A stretch of 64,000 nt of DNA from Candidatus Pantoea gossypiicola (GTDB lineage: Bacteria > Pseudomonadota > Gammaproteobacteria > Enterobacterales > Enterobacteriaceae): positions 1 to 64,000 of the forward strand of contig NZ_VWVM01000010.1 of the NCBI RefSeq assembly GCF_008632075.1, given 5' to 3'. Below are positions 1 to 8,182 of the stretch, piece by piece. The translations under genes were made by a program, and so were the position numbers. Positions within the stretch are counted from its first letter, which is position 1, and every line of letters begins with the position of its first letter. The notes beneath the pieces were generated by a model. The model was not told where the DNA came from. It ran no database searches and was given only the letters and a program-made list of their open reading frames with translations.

Positions 1-2
1 TG

Positions 3-92
3 GTGGCAGAGTCAGTAGAAATCTATAACAGTCAGCGGCCACATCTGTCGCTGAAATACAAAACGCCTGATGCAGTGCATCAGGCGTTTTAA
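3..92 (+). CDS. IS3-family transposase OrfB, C-terminal fragment
   Basis: The open frame enters from the left edge and stops with TAA at 90-92. Its 29 visible residues contain YNSQRPHLSLKYKTPDAVH, the classic C-terminal signature of IS3-family OrfB integrases (YN..RPH..L.YKTP). OrfB is made by programmed frameshifting and carries out strand cleavage and transfer at the element ends. Only the tail is present, so whether the gene is intact cannot be told. The last codons coincide with a strong palindrome (60-90). Confidence 0.8.
   Translation: MAESVEIYNSQRPHLSLKYKTPDAVHQAF
60..90. terminator. Bidirectional terminator-like hairpin inside the transposase 3' end
   Basis: A 14-bp perfect stem (60-73 with 77-90) with a 3-nt loop is bounded by AAAA and TTTT, so it can end transcripts on both strands. 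It overlaps the last transposase codons. It is also the first hairpin met by transcripts leaving amtB on the minus strand, since nothing terminator-like lies in 93-142. Confidence 0.7.
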
Positions 93-101
93 CGGCATAA
101 C

Positions 102-127
102 GTGTCAACCTATGCCAGGACTAGTCA
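102..127 (+). repeat. Putative right terminal inverted repeat of the IS3-family element
   Basis: This 26-bp sequence directly follows the transposase stop and ends in CA at 126-127. It is the expected place and form of the IS3-family right inverted repeat. The partner repeat lies outside the window. Bases from 128 on are candidate target duplication. Confidence 0.6.
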
Positions 128-142
128 TTCAGTGCCTGTCCA

Positions 143-1429
143 TTACTGGTTGTAAGCATTCTCGCCGTGGCTGTTTACATCCAGACCTTCACGTTCATGC
201 TCTTCCGGTACGCGCAGTCCGACAATCAGATCGGCCAGCTTGAAGCCAATGAAGGCAACCACGCCCGACCAGACAATCGTCAGACCCACGCTGAAGAGCT
301 GCACCCAGACCTGATGGCCCATGGTGACGTCCTGAGCATAACCGACGCCGCCCAGTGAAGAGGAAGCAAACACGCCGGTCAGGATACAGCCCACGATACC
401 GCACACGCCATGCACGCCGAATACATCGCACGGATCATCAACGCGCAGCCATTTTTTCAGGGTGGTGACGCCCCACAGTCCCGCCAGTCCGCCGACCAGG
501 CCGATGATTAACGCACCGCCCACACCGACATAACCACAGGCTGGAGTAATCGCGACCAGACCGGCAATAAAGCCTGAGCAGGCACCCAGCAGTGAAGGCT
601 TACCACGTACCGCCCACTCACCAAAGGTCCATGCCAGTACCGCACCCGCTGTTGCAACCACGGTGTTCAGGAAAGCCAGCGCGGCGATTTCGTTTGCTGC
701 TGAAGCTGAACCGGCATTAAAGCCAAACCAGCCAACGTACAGAATAGCAGTGCCGGTAAAGACCATCGGCAGGTTATGTGGCTTGAAGGCCTCTTTACCA
801 AAGCCCGCACGTTTGCCGACCAGATATGCCCCCACCAGACCCGCTACCGCGGCGTTGATATGCACCACGGTGCCGCCAGCGAAGTCCAGCGCGCCATCCT
901 GCGCCAGGAAACCGCCCGCCCAGACCATATGCGCGATAGGCAGGTAAGCCAGCGTCAGCCAGACACCGACGAAGATCAGTACAGCAGAGAAACGGATACG
1001 CTCTGCAATGGCACCGACAATCAGGCCCACAGTAATGCAGGCAAACGAGGCCTGGAATGCTACGTGGATATACTGATAGAAACTGCCCATAACGGCGGTG
1101 AGCTGAATGTTTTTCAGCATGGCCCAGCCAAAGCCGCCAAAGAAGGCGTTACCTTCACTGAAGGCCAGGGAGTAGCCGTAGACCACCCACAGCACGCAGA
1201 CCAGCGAGAAGGTGACAGCAACCTGCGTCAGCATCGACAGAACGTTTTTGCCACGAATCAGGCCACCATAAAACAGCGCAATACCTGGAATTGACATAAA
1301 CAGCACCAGCGCGGTGCAAATCATCATAAATGCGTTATCAGCCTTGTCCGCAACGGCAGGCGCAGCCATTGCGAGTGAGGGTAACAGTGCCAGGCTGGTG
1401 AGGCCCAGCTTAGTGAAAATTTTATTCAT
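143..1429 (-). CDS. amtB: Ammonium transporter AmtB
   Basis: AmtB is a trimeric inner-membrane channel that conducts ammonia/ammonium into the cell at low nitrogen. The 428-residue protein matches the E. coli length. It has a cleavable signal peptide (about 1-22, ending AMA), eleven hydrophobic segments and the Amt signatures DFAGGTVVHINAA and GVHGVCGIVG, which include the pore histidines. The C-terminal tail (EREGLDVNSHGENAYNQ) is the cytosolic extension that docks GlnK. It lies 34 bp downstream of glnK on the same strand, so the two should share the sigma-54 promoter upstream of glnK. An IS3-family element ends 15 bp past its stop, where E. coli has tesB. Confidence 0.97.
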   Translation of the reverse strand: MNKIFTKLGLTSLALLPSLAMAAPAVADKADNAFMMICTALVLFMSIPGIALFYGGLIRGKNVLSMLTQVAVTFSLVCVLWVVYGYSLAFSEGNAFFGGFGWAMLKNIQLTAVMGSFYQYIHVAFQASFACITVGLIVGAIAERIRFSAVLIFVGVWLTLAYLPIAHMVWAGGFLAQDGALDFAGGTVVHINAAVAGLVGAYLVGKRAGFGKEAFKPHNLPMVFTGTAILYVGWFGFNAGSASAANEIAALAFLNTVVATAGAVLAWTFGEWAVRGKPSLLGACSGFIAGLVAITPACGYVGVGGALIIGLVGGLAGLWGVTTLKKWLRVDDPCDVFGVHGVCGIVGCILTGVFASSSLGGVGYAQDVTMGHQVWVQLFSVGLTIVWSGVVAFIGFKLADLIVGLRVPEEHEREGLDVNSHGENAYNQ

Positions 1430-1463
1430 TTTTATTCCATCCCATCACAGTACTGAGTCTTAA

Positions 1464-1802
1464 TTACAGAGCGGCTTCGTCGGTCTCGCCGGTACGAATA
1501 CGGATGACGCGCTGCAGTTCCGCCACGAAAATTTTACCGTCGCCAATTTTGCCGGTGTAGGCCGCTTTACTGATAACATCCACCACTTCGTCTAACTGAT
1601 CGTCGGCAATCGCGATATCAATTTTGACCTTCGGCAGGAAGTTCACGCTGTACTCTGCGCCACGATAGAGCTCCGCATGGCCTTTCTGACGACCAAAACC
1701 TTTCACTTCGGAGACGGTCAGTCCCTGAATGCCGATAGAGGATAAAGCTTCACGAACATCCTCCAGTTTGAATGGCTTAATTACGACGGTGACCAGCTTC
1801 AT
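1464..1802 (-). CDS. glnK: Nitrogen regulatory PII protein GlnK
   Basis: GlnK is a trimeric PII signalling protein that senses 2-oxoglutarate, ATP/ADP and, through uridylylation, glutamine. It blocks AmtB when nitrogen is sufficient. The 112-residue product has the T-loop with Tyr51 (RGAEYSVNF), the modification site, and the PII C-terminal signature TGKIGDGKIFV. The frame is open for 19 codons upstream, but the start at 1802 (MKLVTVVIKPF) is chosen because every PII protein begins there and a GGAGGGGAT Shine-Dalgarno precedes it. Transcription should come from the -24/-12 promoter at 1855-1870. Confidence 0.97.
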   Translation of the reverse strand: MKLVTVVIKPFKLEDVREALSSIGIQGLTVSEVKGFGRQKGHAELYRGAEYSVNFLPKVKIDIAIADDQLDEVVDVISKAAYTGKIGDGKIFVAELQRVIRIRTGETDEAAL

Positions 1803-1854
1803 TGGATCCCCTCCAGCGAGTAATAGGTAATGTTTACGAACACGCAGGGATATA

Positions 1855-1870
1855 AGCAAAGCCTGTGCCA
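1855..1870 (-). promoter_or_regulatory. Sigma-54 (-24/-12) promoter of glnK-amtB
   Basis: The minus strand reads TGGCAC-AGGCT-TTGCT, a nearly perfect match to the RpoN consensus TGGCAC-N5-TTGCW, with GG and GC at the required spacing. It lies 53 bp upstream of the glnK start. This fits the known NtrC/RpoN control of glnK-amtB. Confidence 0.9.
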
Positions 1871-1977
1871 GAGTGTAAATCTGACCTTAATCAGTGAGTC
1901 AGACGAGATGGAGCAAGGGATGCTTTAAAGAAGATTCAAAACAGAAAGGGTATGTAACAGGGATTGCAGCGTGAGGC

Positions 1978-2014
1978 TGCACTCCTTTGGTGCTTATGGC
2001 GTCAAAGGAGTGCA
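1978..2014. promoter_or_regulatory. NtrC enhancer region upstream of glnK
   Basis: TGCACTCCTTTGGTGC at 1978-1993 fits the NtrC dyad TGCACY-N5-GGTGCA. A second, weaker copy in opposite orientation ends in AAAGGAGTGCA at 2004-2014. Together they form an inverted repeat with perfect 11-bp arms. The site sits about 110-145 bp upstream of the -24 element, a typical NtrC enhancer distance. Confidence 0.75.
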
Positions 2015-2058
2015 TTTATACAGATTACTCCGATAAATCTGCGCAAAAAAGGTGCAAG

Positions 2059-3834
2059 TCAGCTTTCAGATGTTACAGGTACGCCCGACGCCAGATCATC
2101 CCCTGCCTGCTGCAGCTGATACATCTGCCAGTAGCGTCCCTGCAGCGACAGCAGTTGCTGATGGGTGCCCTGCTCAACCACACGACCGCGATGCAGCACC
2201 AGAATCTTATCCGCATCGATAATCGTTGAAAGGCGGTGAGCGATCACCACCAGCGTGCTGTGTTGCCGTAGTGTCGCAAGCGTCTGCTGAATCGCCTGCT
2301 CGGTGCCGGAGTCGATGTTAGCTGTAGCCTCGTCAAGGATCAGGATCTGCGGCAGATCAACCAGTACCCGGGCCAGCGCCAGCAGCTGCTTCTGACCGAC
2401 CGACAGATTATTGCCCTGCTCGCCCAGCCGGGTATGAATCCCTTCCGGCAGGGCATGCGCCAGCGGTGCCAGTTGCACCTGTTCAAGCACTGTCCAGACG
2501 GCCTCTTCGCTGATGTCGCGGCCCAGCCGCACATTCGCCAGCAGTGTATCGGCCAGCACCACCGGATCCTGCTGCACCATCGCAATACCACGGCGCAGCA
2601 CAGCATGACTCAGCTCGCTAATCGGGCGGTCATCAATACGGATTTCGCCGCGCGTCACCGGGTAGTAGCCCATGAGCAGGTTAGCCAGCGTGCTTTTGCC
2701 GCTGCCGGTATGACCCACCAGCGCCACAAACTCACGTGGTGCAACTTCAAGATTGATATCACTCAGCACATCGCGGTTTTCACGGTAGGCAAAACTGAGG
2801 TTATTCAGGGCAATACGACCTGAAGCCAGTGGCTGCTGATCGGCACCATACTGCTGCTGGGCGGCATCCATCAGCTCAAAGATACGCTCACCGGAAACCA
2901 CCGCCTGCTGCAACATCGACTGCTGCGTAGTCAGTTCAATCAGCGGCTCATTCAGGCGACCCAGGTAAGTAATAAAGGCATACAGTACCCCCACTTCAAA
3001 CACCCCAGGCACGGAAAAACTGAACAGAATCAGCAGCCCGCACAATACCATCGCTGAAAACAGGCTCAACAGCGGACGCAGCAGAAAGCCATCGAGACGC
3101 AGCGTCTCCATGCGCGCCAGATAGTGAGAGCGGCTCGCTTCGCCCATCCGTTCACCAAATCGCGCCTGCTGACGAAACTGCTGAATCACACTCATGCCGC
3201 TGATCACTTCGTTGAAGCCGTTGTTGATGTCAGCCAGATAGCTGCGAACCCGGCGCGCAATCGGCGTGCTATAACGCTGATAGATGAACATCACTATCAG
3301 TACCAGCGGGAAAATCATCATTGCTACCAGCGCCATGCGCCAGTCAAGACTGAACATCGCCACCATCATGGCACCGACCAGGGCAGCGCTGCGCAGTACG
3401 GTTGAAACCACCGTGACATAAAGATCGCGGATCACTTCGGTGTCATTCGTAACGCGCGAAATAATCTGCCCGACCGGCTGAGTATCAAAGGCGCTCAGCG
3501 GCTGACAGAGCGCGGCATTCATCACGTCACTGCGTAATCGCTGTACCACACCAATGGCGGCGCGATTAAACAGCAGCGCCTGCCAGTAGTGCAGTCCGGC
3601 GGCCAGTAGCTGAAGCAGGATAAAGCTGATGACCAGACCGGCCACCAGACCCCAGGGCATCTGATGCTTCGCCACCAGGTTATCGATAAAGTAGCTGACC
3701 AGTACCGGACCGGTCACTTCCGCCGCGGCAGCGATCCACAACATGCCTACCGCCAGCGACAGGGATTTACGCCAGGGCTTACCGTAGCTCAGCAGGCGCT
3801 TCAGGGTTGGCCACAAGCGGGCAGACTTAGCCAT
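2059..3834 (-). CDS. mdlB: ABC transporter half, permease/ATPase MdlB
   Basis: MdlB is one half of a putative heterodimeric multidrug-type ABC exporter; its partner is MdlA and its substrate is unknown. The 591-residue protein has an N-terminal six-helix transmembrane domain (about 1-310) and a C-terminal ATPase with Walker [10 protein letters not shown], signature LSVGQKQ and Walker B ILILDEAT. The frame extends 50 codons further upstream, but [15 protein letters not shown] matches family N-termini. This start overlaps the mdlA stop by 8 bp (ATGGCTAA), implying translational coupling. Membership in a decR-mdlA-mdlB transcription unit is inferred from tight spacing. Confidence 0.95.
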   Translation of the reverse strand: MAKSARLWPTLKRLLSYGKPWRKSLSLAVGMLWIAAAAEVTGPVLVSYFIDNLVAKHQMPWGLVAGLVISFILLQLLAAGLHYWQALLFNRAAIGVVQRLRSDVMNAALCQPLSAFDTQPVGQIISRVTNDTEVIRDLYVTVVSTVLRSAALVGAMMVAMFSLDWRMALVAMMIFPLVLIVMFIYQRYSTPIARRVRSYLADINNGFNEVISGMSVIQQFRQQARFGERMGEASRSHYLARMETLRLDGFLLRPLLSLFSAMVLCGLLILFSFSVPGVFEVGVLYAFITYLGRLNEPLIELTTQQSMLQQAVVSGERIFELMDAAQQQYGADQQPLASGRIALNNLSFAYRENRDVLSDINLEVAPREFVALVGHTGSGKSTLANLLMGYYPVTRGEIRIDDRPISELSHAVLRRGIAMVQQDPVVLADTLLANVRLGRDISEEAVWTVLEQVQLAPLAHALPEGIHTRLGEQGNNLSVGQKQLLALARVLVDLPQILILDEATANIDSGTEQAIQQTLATLRQHSTLVVIAHRLSTIIDADKILVLHRGRVVEQGTHQQLLSLQGRYWQMYQLQQAGDDLASGVPVTSES

Positions 3835-5596
3835 GCGGCACTCCTTTCTCATTTTCATCATCATCCAGCGCTGCTTCCAGTTGCTGGTAACGGTACATGT
3901 TACGATACCAGCCAGCGCTGGCGGTGAGCGCGTCATGATCGCCACGCTGTGCCACGCAGCCCTGTTGCAATACCAGAATTTCACTGGCTTCCGTTAGCGC
4001 CGACAGGCGATGTGCGCTGATAATCAGTGTTTTTCCCTGCCCCCAGATGCGCAGGTTATGCAGAATTTCGTGCTCGGTACGACCATCCACCGCAGAGAGC
4101 GCGTCGTCCAGAATCAGGATTTCTGCGTTCAGCAGCAGTGCCCGGGCAATCGAAAGACGCTGCTTCTGCCCACCCGACAGCATCACACCTCGCTCCCCGA
4201 CTTCGGTTTCATAACCCTGCGGCAGCCGCAGAATATCGTCATGCACGCAGGCCAGCGTGGCGGCCTGTTCAATCTCCTGCTGGGTTGCGCCCGGTTTCCC
4301 CAGCGCAATATTGTTCGCTACGCTGTCAGAGAACAGGAAGGGTGTCTGGCTAACCACAGCGAGACGACTGCGCCAGCTGTCCAGCCGTAACTGCGGCAGC
4401 GGGATCTGGTGATAACGGATATCGCCCTGCTGAATATCAAAATGGCGCTGGATCAGGCTCAGTAAGGTACTTTTGCCACTGCCGGTTGGCCCGCACAGTC
4501 CCAGCATTTCGCCGGGCTTCAACTGGAAGCTGACATCGCTTAACACCGGAGCCGCACTGACCGGATAGTGAAAGGCGCGAATTGCGACCTGCAGCGTGCC
4601 CGGCTCAGGTGGCAGAGACTTATCGCCATCTTCCACCGCTGGCGCTTCCGCCAGCAATGCACCGATGCGGCTCCAGGCGGCACTGCCGCGTTCCACGATA
4701 TTGAACATCCACGCCAGCGCCAGCATCGGCCAGATCATCAGGCCGAGATACATCACAAAGCTGGTAAGCTGCCCCAGCGTCATCTGGTCATGCCACACCA
4801 GCCAGCTGCCACCGCCAATTGCCAGCAGGTTTGAGAAACCAATAGCAATGTAGATTGTGGGATCGAAACGGGCATCGACCCGCGCCACGCGCAGGTTCTT
4901 TTCACCGGTATCGCGGGCGATATCTGAGAATTGCTGCGACTGATGCTGTTCAAGACCGAAGGATTTAATCATCCGGATGCTGGTCAGGCTCTCCTGCGTC
5001 TGATCGTTAAGGCTGGAGAAGGCCGCCTGGGCCAGTTTGAAGCGATGATGCAGCTGATTACCATAGCGATGGATGACGATCGCCATAATGGGCATCGGCA
5101 CCAGTGCCAGCAGCGTCAGCTGCCAGCTGATCTGCGTACTCATCACCAGCAGCACCACGCAGCCCATCACCAGCGAGTCGACCAGCGTCAGCACCCCTTC
5201 CCCGGCTGCAAACACGACCCGATCCACATCGTTAGTGGCGCGCGCAATCAGGTCACCGGTCCGGTGACGCAGATAAAAAGCCGGTTGCTGCCGACTCAGC
5301 TGGCGATAAAAATCTTCGCGCAGCTCAACCGCCAGCTGGTAGGAGGCCCCAAACAGCAGTACGCGCCAGACGTAGCGCAGCAGATAGACCACCACTGCGG
5401 TTGCCAGCATGATGCCAATCCACATCATGATGTGACGGGTACTCATGTTGTCACGTGTGACACCATCAACAATGACACCGACGACATGCGGCGGCAGCAA
5501 CTGCAGAACAGCAATAACAATCAGCAGGATGACCGCGCCCAGATAGCGCCGCCACTCCCGCAGAAAATACCAACTTAATTGACTGAATAATCGCAC
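3827..5596 (-). CDS. mdlA: ABC transporter half, permease/ATPase MdlA
   Basis: MdlA is the other half of the MdlAB heterodimeric exporter in the inner membrane. The 589 residues comprise a transmembrane domain with hydrophobic segments near 20, 60, 135, 160 and 260, and an ATPase with Walker [10 protein letters not shown], signature LSGGQKQR and Walker B ILILDDAL. The Walker B carries Asp where MdlB has Glu (LDEAT). This suggests, as in other heterodimeric exporters, one degenerate and one competent ATP site. That asymmetry is inference. It starts 24 bp after decR on the same strand. Confidence 0.95.
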   Translation of the reverse strand: MRLFSQLSWYFLREWRRYLGAVILLIVIAVLQLLPPHVVGVIVDGVTRDNMSTRHIMMWIGIMLATAVVVYLLRYVWRVLLFGASYQLAVELREDFYRQLSRQQPAFYLRHRTGDLIARATNDVDRVVFAAGEGVLTLVDSLVMGCVVLLVMSTQISWQLTLLALVPMPIMAIVIHRYGNQLHHRFKLAQAAFSSLNDQTQESLTSIRMIKSFGLEQHQSQQFSDIARDTGEKNLRVARVDARFDPTIYIAIGFSNLLAIGGGSWLVWHDQMTLGQLTSFVMYLGLMIWPMLALAWMFNIVERGSAAWSRIGALLAEAPAVEDGDKSLPPEPGTLQVAIRAFHYPVSAAPVLSDVSFQLKPGEMLGLCGPTGSGKSTLLSLIQRHFDIQQGDIRYHQIPLPQLRLDSWRSRLAVVSQTPFLFSDSVANNIALGKPGATQQEIEQAATLACVHDDILRLPQGYETEVGERGVMLSGGQKQRLSIARALLLNAEILILDDALSAVDGRTEHEILHNLRIWGQGKTLIISAHRLSALTEASEILVLQQGCVAQRGDHDALTASAGWYRNMYRYQQLEAALDDDENEKGVPHG

Positions 5597-5620
5597 AACG
5601 CTGCTCTCAATCTCAGGCCC

Positions 5621-6082
5621 TCAGGGGGCGACAGGTAAAGCCGTGGTGTATTTAATCTCTTCCATGGCGAAGCTGGATGTCACATCAATCAGGCCAGGCA
5701 CACCGTTCACTAATCGCTTGTAGAACGCATCATAGCTCTTCATGTCGGCCACCTGAATGCGCAGCAGGTAATCATACTCGCCTGCCATCCGGTAAAAGGC
5801 CATCACCTCGGGCATGCTGCTGACCACCGACACAAAAGCCAGATACCAGTCGCGGCTGTGCTGCTGGGTTTTCACAAACATAAACGCTGTCAGTGACAGT
5901 CCGATTTTATCCCCATCCAGCAGCGCCACCCGAGCGCGGATAATGCCATCATCTTCCAGCTTTTTCAGGCGCTTCCAGCAGGGTGTGGTGGTGAGGTTGA
6001 CGGCATCCGCCAGCGCCTGCAGCGACAGCGTACAATCCTGTTGCAGCAGTGAGAGCAGTTTAAGGTCGGTTTTGTCTAACAT
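5621..6082 (-). CDS. decR: Lrp/AsnC-family cysteine-responsive regulator DecR
   Basis: DecR (formerly YbaO) is an Lrp-family regulator. In E. coli it responds to cysteine and activates cysteine detoxification (cyuPA). The 153-residue protein has an N-terminal winged helix ([16 protein letters not shown] onward, recognition segment [13 protein letters not shown]) and a C-terminal RAM ligand-binding domain (about 70-150). The frame is open 27 codons upstream, but the start at 6082 matches the family. It is divergent, by 108 bp, from a PLP enzyme likely to degrade cysteine, which suggests direct local control. Confidence 0.93.
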   Translation of the reverse strand: MLDKTDLKLLSLLQQDCTLSLQALADAVNLTTTPCWKRLKKLEDDGIIRARVALLDGDKIGLSLTAFMFVKTQQHSRDWYLAFVSVVSSMPEVMAFYRMAGEYDYLLRIQVADMKSYDAFYKRLVNGVPGLIDVTSSFAMEEIKYTTALPVAP

Positions 6083-6093
6083 ACGGGACTCCG

Positions 6094-6131
6094 GGAGAAT
6101 CATTTTCTCCATTACCGCAATTTTAGCGGTA
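6094..6131. promoter_or_regulatory. Candidate DecR operators in the decR/desulfhydrase divergent region
   Basis: Two inverted repeats lie side by side: GGAGAA-N5-TTCTCC (6094-6110) and TACCGC-N7-GCGGTA (6113-6131). Dyads of 15-19 bp are the form Lrp-family regulators bind. A TAAAAT box at 6163-6168 could be the -10 of the rightward gene. Assignment to DecR rests only on position and symmetry. Confidence 0.4.
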
Positions 6132-6190
6132 TTTTTGCAATCTCTTTTTCCTGCACGTGCCATAAAATAGCCGCATCATTTCTTTACCGG

Positions 6191-7234
6191 ATGCCTGAGA
6201 TGCAGACCTGCTGGATTCGCCACGCTATCAACGAAATTAACGCTGATTTTCAACGATCGGCTGAAACCCATCTGATCCGTTTCGATCTGGCGGATTTTCC
6301 CGGTATCTGGTTCTACCTGAAAGATGAGAGCACCCATCCCAGTGGCAGTCTTAAACATCGGCTGGCACGATCTCTGTTTCTCTACGGTCTCTCCAACGGC
6401 TGGATTAAAGAGAATACGCCGATTATCGAAGCCTCGTCAGGCAGCACGGCCGTTTCTGAGGCGTACTTCGCAAGGCTGCTTGGCCTGCCCTTTATTGCAG
6501 TGATGCCCGCCAGCACGGCGAAACGTAAAATTGAGCAGATCACCTTTTATGGTGGACAGTGCCATTTTGTCGAGGATCCCTGCCAGCTTTACGCAGAATC
6601 TGAACGGCTGGCACGTGAGCTGAATGGCCATTTTATGGATCAGTTTACTTACGCTGAACGCGCCACCGACTGGCGCGGTAATAATAATATTGCTGAGAGC
6701 ATATTCCGTCAGATGCAGCATGAACCCTATCCGATTCCCCATACGGTGATTATGAGCGCGGGCACTGGCGGCACCTCGGCGACGCTGGGCCGCTATATTC
6801 GTTATCAGGGCCTGGAAACGAAACTGCTGGTGGTGGATCCGCAGCATTCGGTGTTTTTCGATTACTGGCAACAGCGTGATGCAACGCTGACCAGCACGCG
6901 AGGCAGCATGATCGAGGGAATTGGCCGTCCGCGCGTGGAGCCGTCGTTTATGCCTGACGTGATTGATGAAATGATCAAAGTACCGGATGGGGCGACGCTG
7001 GCCGCGATGCTGAAGCTGGAAAAAATCCTGGGACGCAAACCGGGTGCCTCTACCGGCACCAATTTCTGGGGCATGATACAGGTGGCGAAACGCTTAAGGG
7101 CAGCAAATCAGCAGGGCTCCCTGGTGACACTGCTGTGCGACAGTGGAGAACGTTATCCCGATAGCTACTATCGGCCGGAATGGGTAGCAAAACATATTGG
7201 CGATATCACGCCGTGGCAGCGCGAACTCGAGTAA
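6191..7234 (+). CDS. PLP-dependent cysteine synthase-family enzyme, probable L-cysteine desulfhydrase
   Basis: This 347-residue fold-type II PLP enzyme belongs to the cysteine synthase/cystathionine beta-synthase superfamily. Lys55 in SGSLKHR is the Schiff-base lysine. ASSGSTA (81-87) is the substrate-carboxylate loop and GTGGTSAT (191-198) the phosphate-binding loop. Several members with this loop architecture (Cds1-like) release H2S, pyruvate and ammonia from cysteine. Divergence from decR, whose E. coli ortholog switches on cysteine breakdown, supports that role over cysteine synthesis. ATG at 6191 is used; ATG at 6200 is an alternative, and neither has a strong Shine-Dalgarno. The exact reaction is inferred. 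Confidence 0.8.
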   Translation: MPEMQTCWIRHAINEINADFQRSAETHLIRFDLADFPGIWFYLKDESTHPSGSLKHRLARSLFLYGLSNGWIKENTPIIEASSGSTAVSEAYFARLLGLPFIAVMPASTAKRKIEQITFYGGQCHFVEDPCQLYAESERLARELNGHFMDQFTYAERATDWRGNNNIAESIFRQMQHEPYPIPHTVIMSAGTGGTSATLGRYIRYQGLETKLLVVDPQHSVFFDYWQQRDATLTSTRGSMIEGIGRPRVEPSFMPDVIDEMIKVPDGATLAAMLKLEKILGRKPGASTGTNFWGMIQVAKRLRAANQQGSLVTLLCDSGERYPDSYYRPEWVAKHIGDITPWQRELE

Positions 7235-7268
7235 AAAACCGGACGTCCTGTCCGGTTCACGGCAATCC

Positions 7269-8087
7269 TCAGCATTCGGGGGAATACGCGAGGTCGGGTG
7301 TTGCCAGCCAGTGATTTAAATAGTGAGACACCGCCTGTGTCTCGCAATGCCCTAATACCGGCAGATGCGGTAGCGCGGCTTTCAGTTGCGCCATCGCATT
7401 GCCCATGATGAAGCCCCGTCCAGCCTGCGACAGCATCTCTCTGTCATTCATTGCATCCCCGAACGCCATGCACTCCGCCAGCGTCAGTGACAGATGGTCG
7501 CACAACAGCGCCAGCGCGCTGCCTTTGTTGCAGCTGGCGGGCAACACTTCCAGACAGTCCACCGCAGAGAAGCAGATATTCGCCTGCTCACCCAGCGCCG
7601 CATCCAGTTCTGTTTTCAGCTGGCACAGCCGCTGATGCTGAGCGATAAAGCAGATTTTTGTTACCTGATGCGCGGGCAGCCTTTTCAAATCGCACAACTG
7701 ATAGCCAAATCCGCTCATCTGATGGGCTACCAGCAGCTCAGGCTGGGGGCGATCGGTAAACCATCCCTGATCGTTGAAAATATGGATCGACGCGGGTGTT
7801 TCCCAGTGGCGATGGATGACCTCTTCGGCTACCGCAGAGGGCAGATCACGGGCAAAGATCAGATTGCCAGACCGATCGTGTACGCGGGTGCCATTCCCGG
7901 TAATCAGCCACGCGGGGAGCGTTAATTTCTCCCGTAAAATCTGCATCTCCAGCAGATGACGGCCCGTCGCCAGCGCCAGATTTACGCCACGCAGGTGCAG
8001 CGCCTGCAGGCTATCCAGCGTCTGCTGACCCAGCTGATGATCCGGCAGCAATAATGTGCCATCCATATCGAATGCGGCTAAACGCAT
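7269..8087 (-). CDS. cof: HMP-PP phosphatase Cof (HAD superfamily)
   Basis: Cof is a cytosolic HAD-family phosphatase that hydrolyses the thiamine precursor HMP-pyrophosphate and other small phosphates. The 272-residue length equals E. coli Cof. Motif I is DMDGTLL with the nucleophile Asp near the N-terminus, motif II lies in ALATGRH, and motif III/IV in KGSALALL and [12 protein letters not shown]; a C2-type cap sits between. It is divergent from ybaE with a 95-bp spacer. The preceding PLP gene converges on it with a 34-bp gap. Confidence 0.93.
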   Translation of the reverse strand: MRLAAFDMDGTLLLPDHQLGQQTLDSLQALHLRGVNLALATGRHLLEMQILREKLTLPAWLITGNGTRVHDRSGNLIFARDLPSAVAEEVIHRHWETPASIHIFNDQGWFTDRPQPELLVAHQMSGFGYQLCDLKRLPAHQVTKICFIAQHQRLCQLKTELDAALGEQANICFSAVDCLEVLPASCNKGSALALLCDHLSLTLAECMAFGDAMNDREMLSQAGRGFIMGNAMAQLKAALPHLPVLGHCETQAVSHYLNHWLATPDLAYSPEC

Positions 8088-8182
8088 TATCGTTACCCTC
8101 CTGCTGAAAAGATGAGCTTACTATTGCCTGTTAATTACGGAACTAATAGTGAATACTTTTAAAAAACTGTTCCGGGTTTACG

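Larger units (their letters stand above)
1..127 (+). mobile_element. Right end of an IS3-family insertion sequence (truncated by window edge)
   Basis: The segment holds the last 29 codons of an IS3-type transposase followed by a terminal-repeat-like sequence at 102-127, which starts GTGTCAACC and ends GGACTAGTCA. Read outward it begins TGACTAGTCC, with the TG...CA end typical of IS3-family elements. The host gene amtB ends only 15 bp beyond. The left end, the target duplication and the DDE catalytic residues lie outside the window, so subgroup and intactness cannot be judged. Confidence 0.8.

Noticed and set aside
776..1294. 172-codon plus-strand frame opposite amtB
   Set aside because: Shadow of a highly conserved gene; composition is His/Arg/Gln-rich nonsense with no ribosome-binding site.
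1803..1859. N-terminal extension of GlnK by 19 residues
   Set aside because: PII proteins begin MKL; the extension would include the Shine-Dalgarno and approach the sigma-54 promoter.
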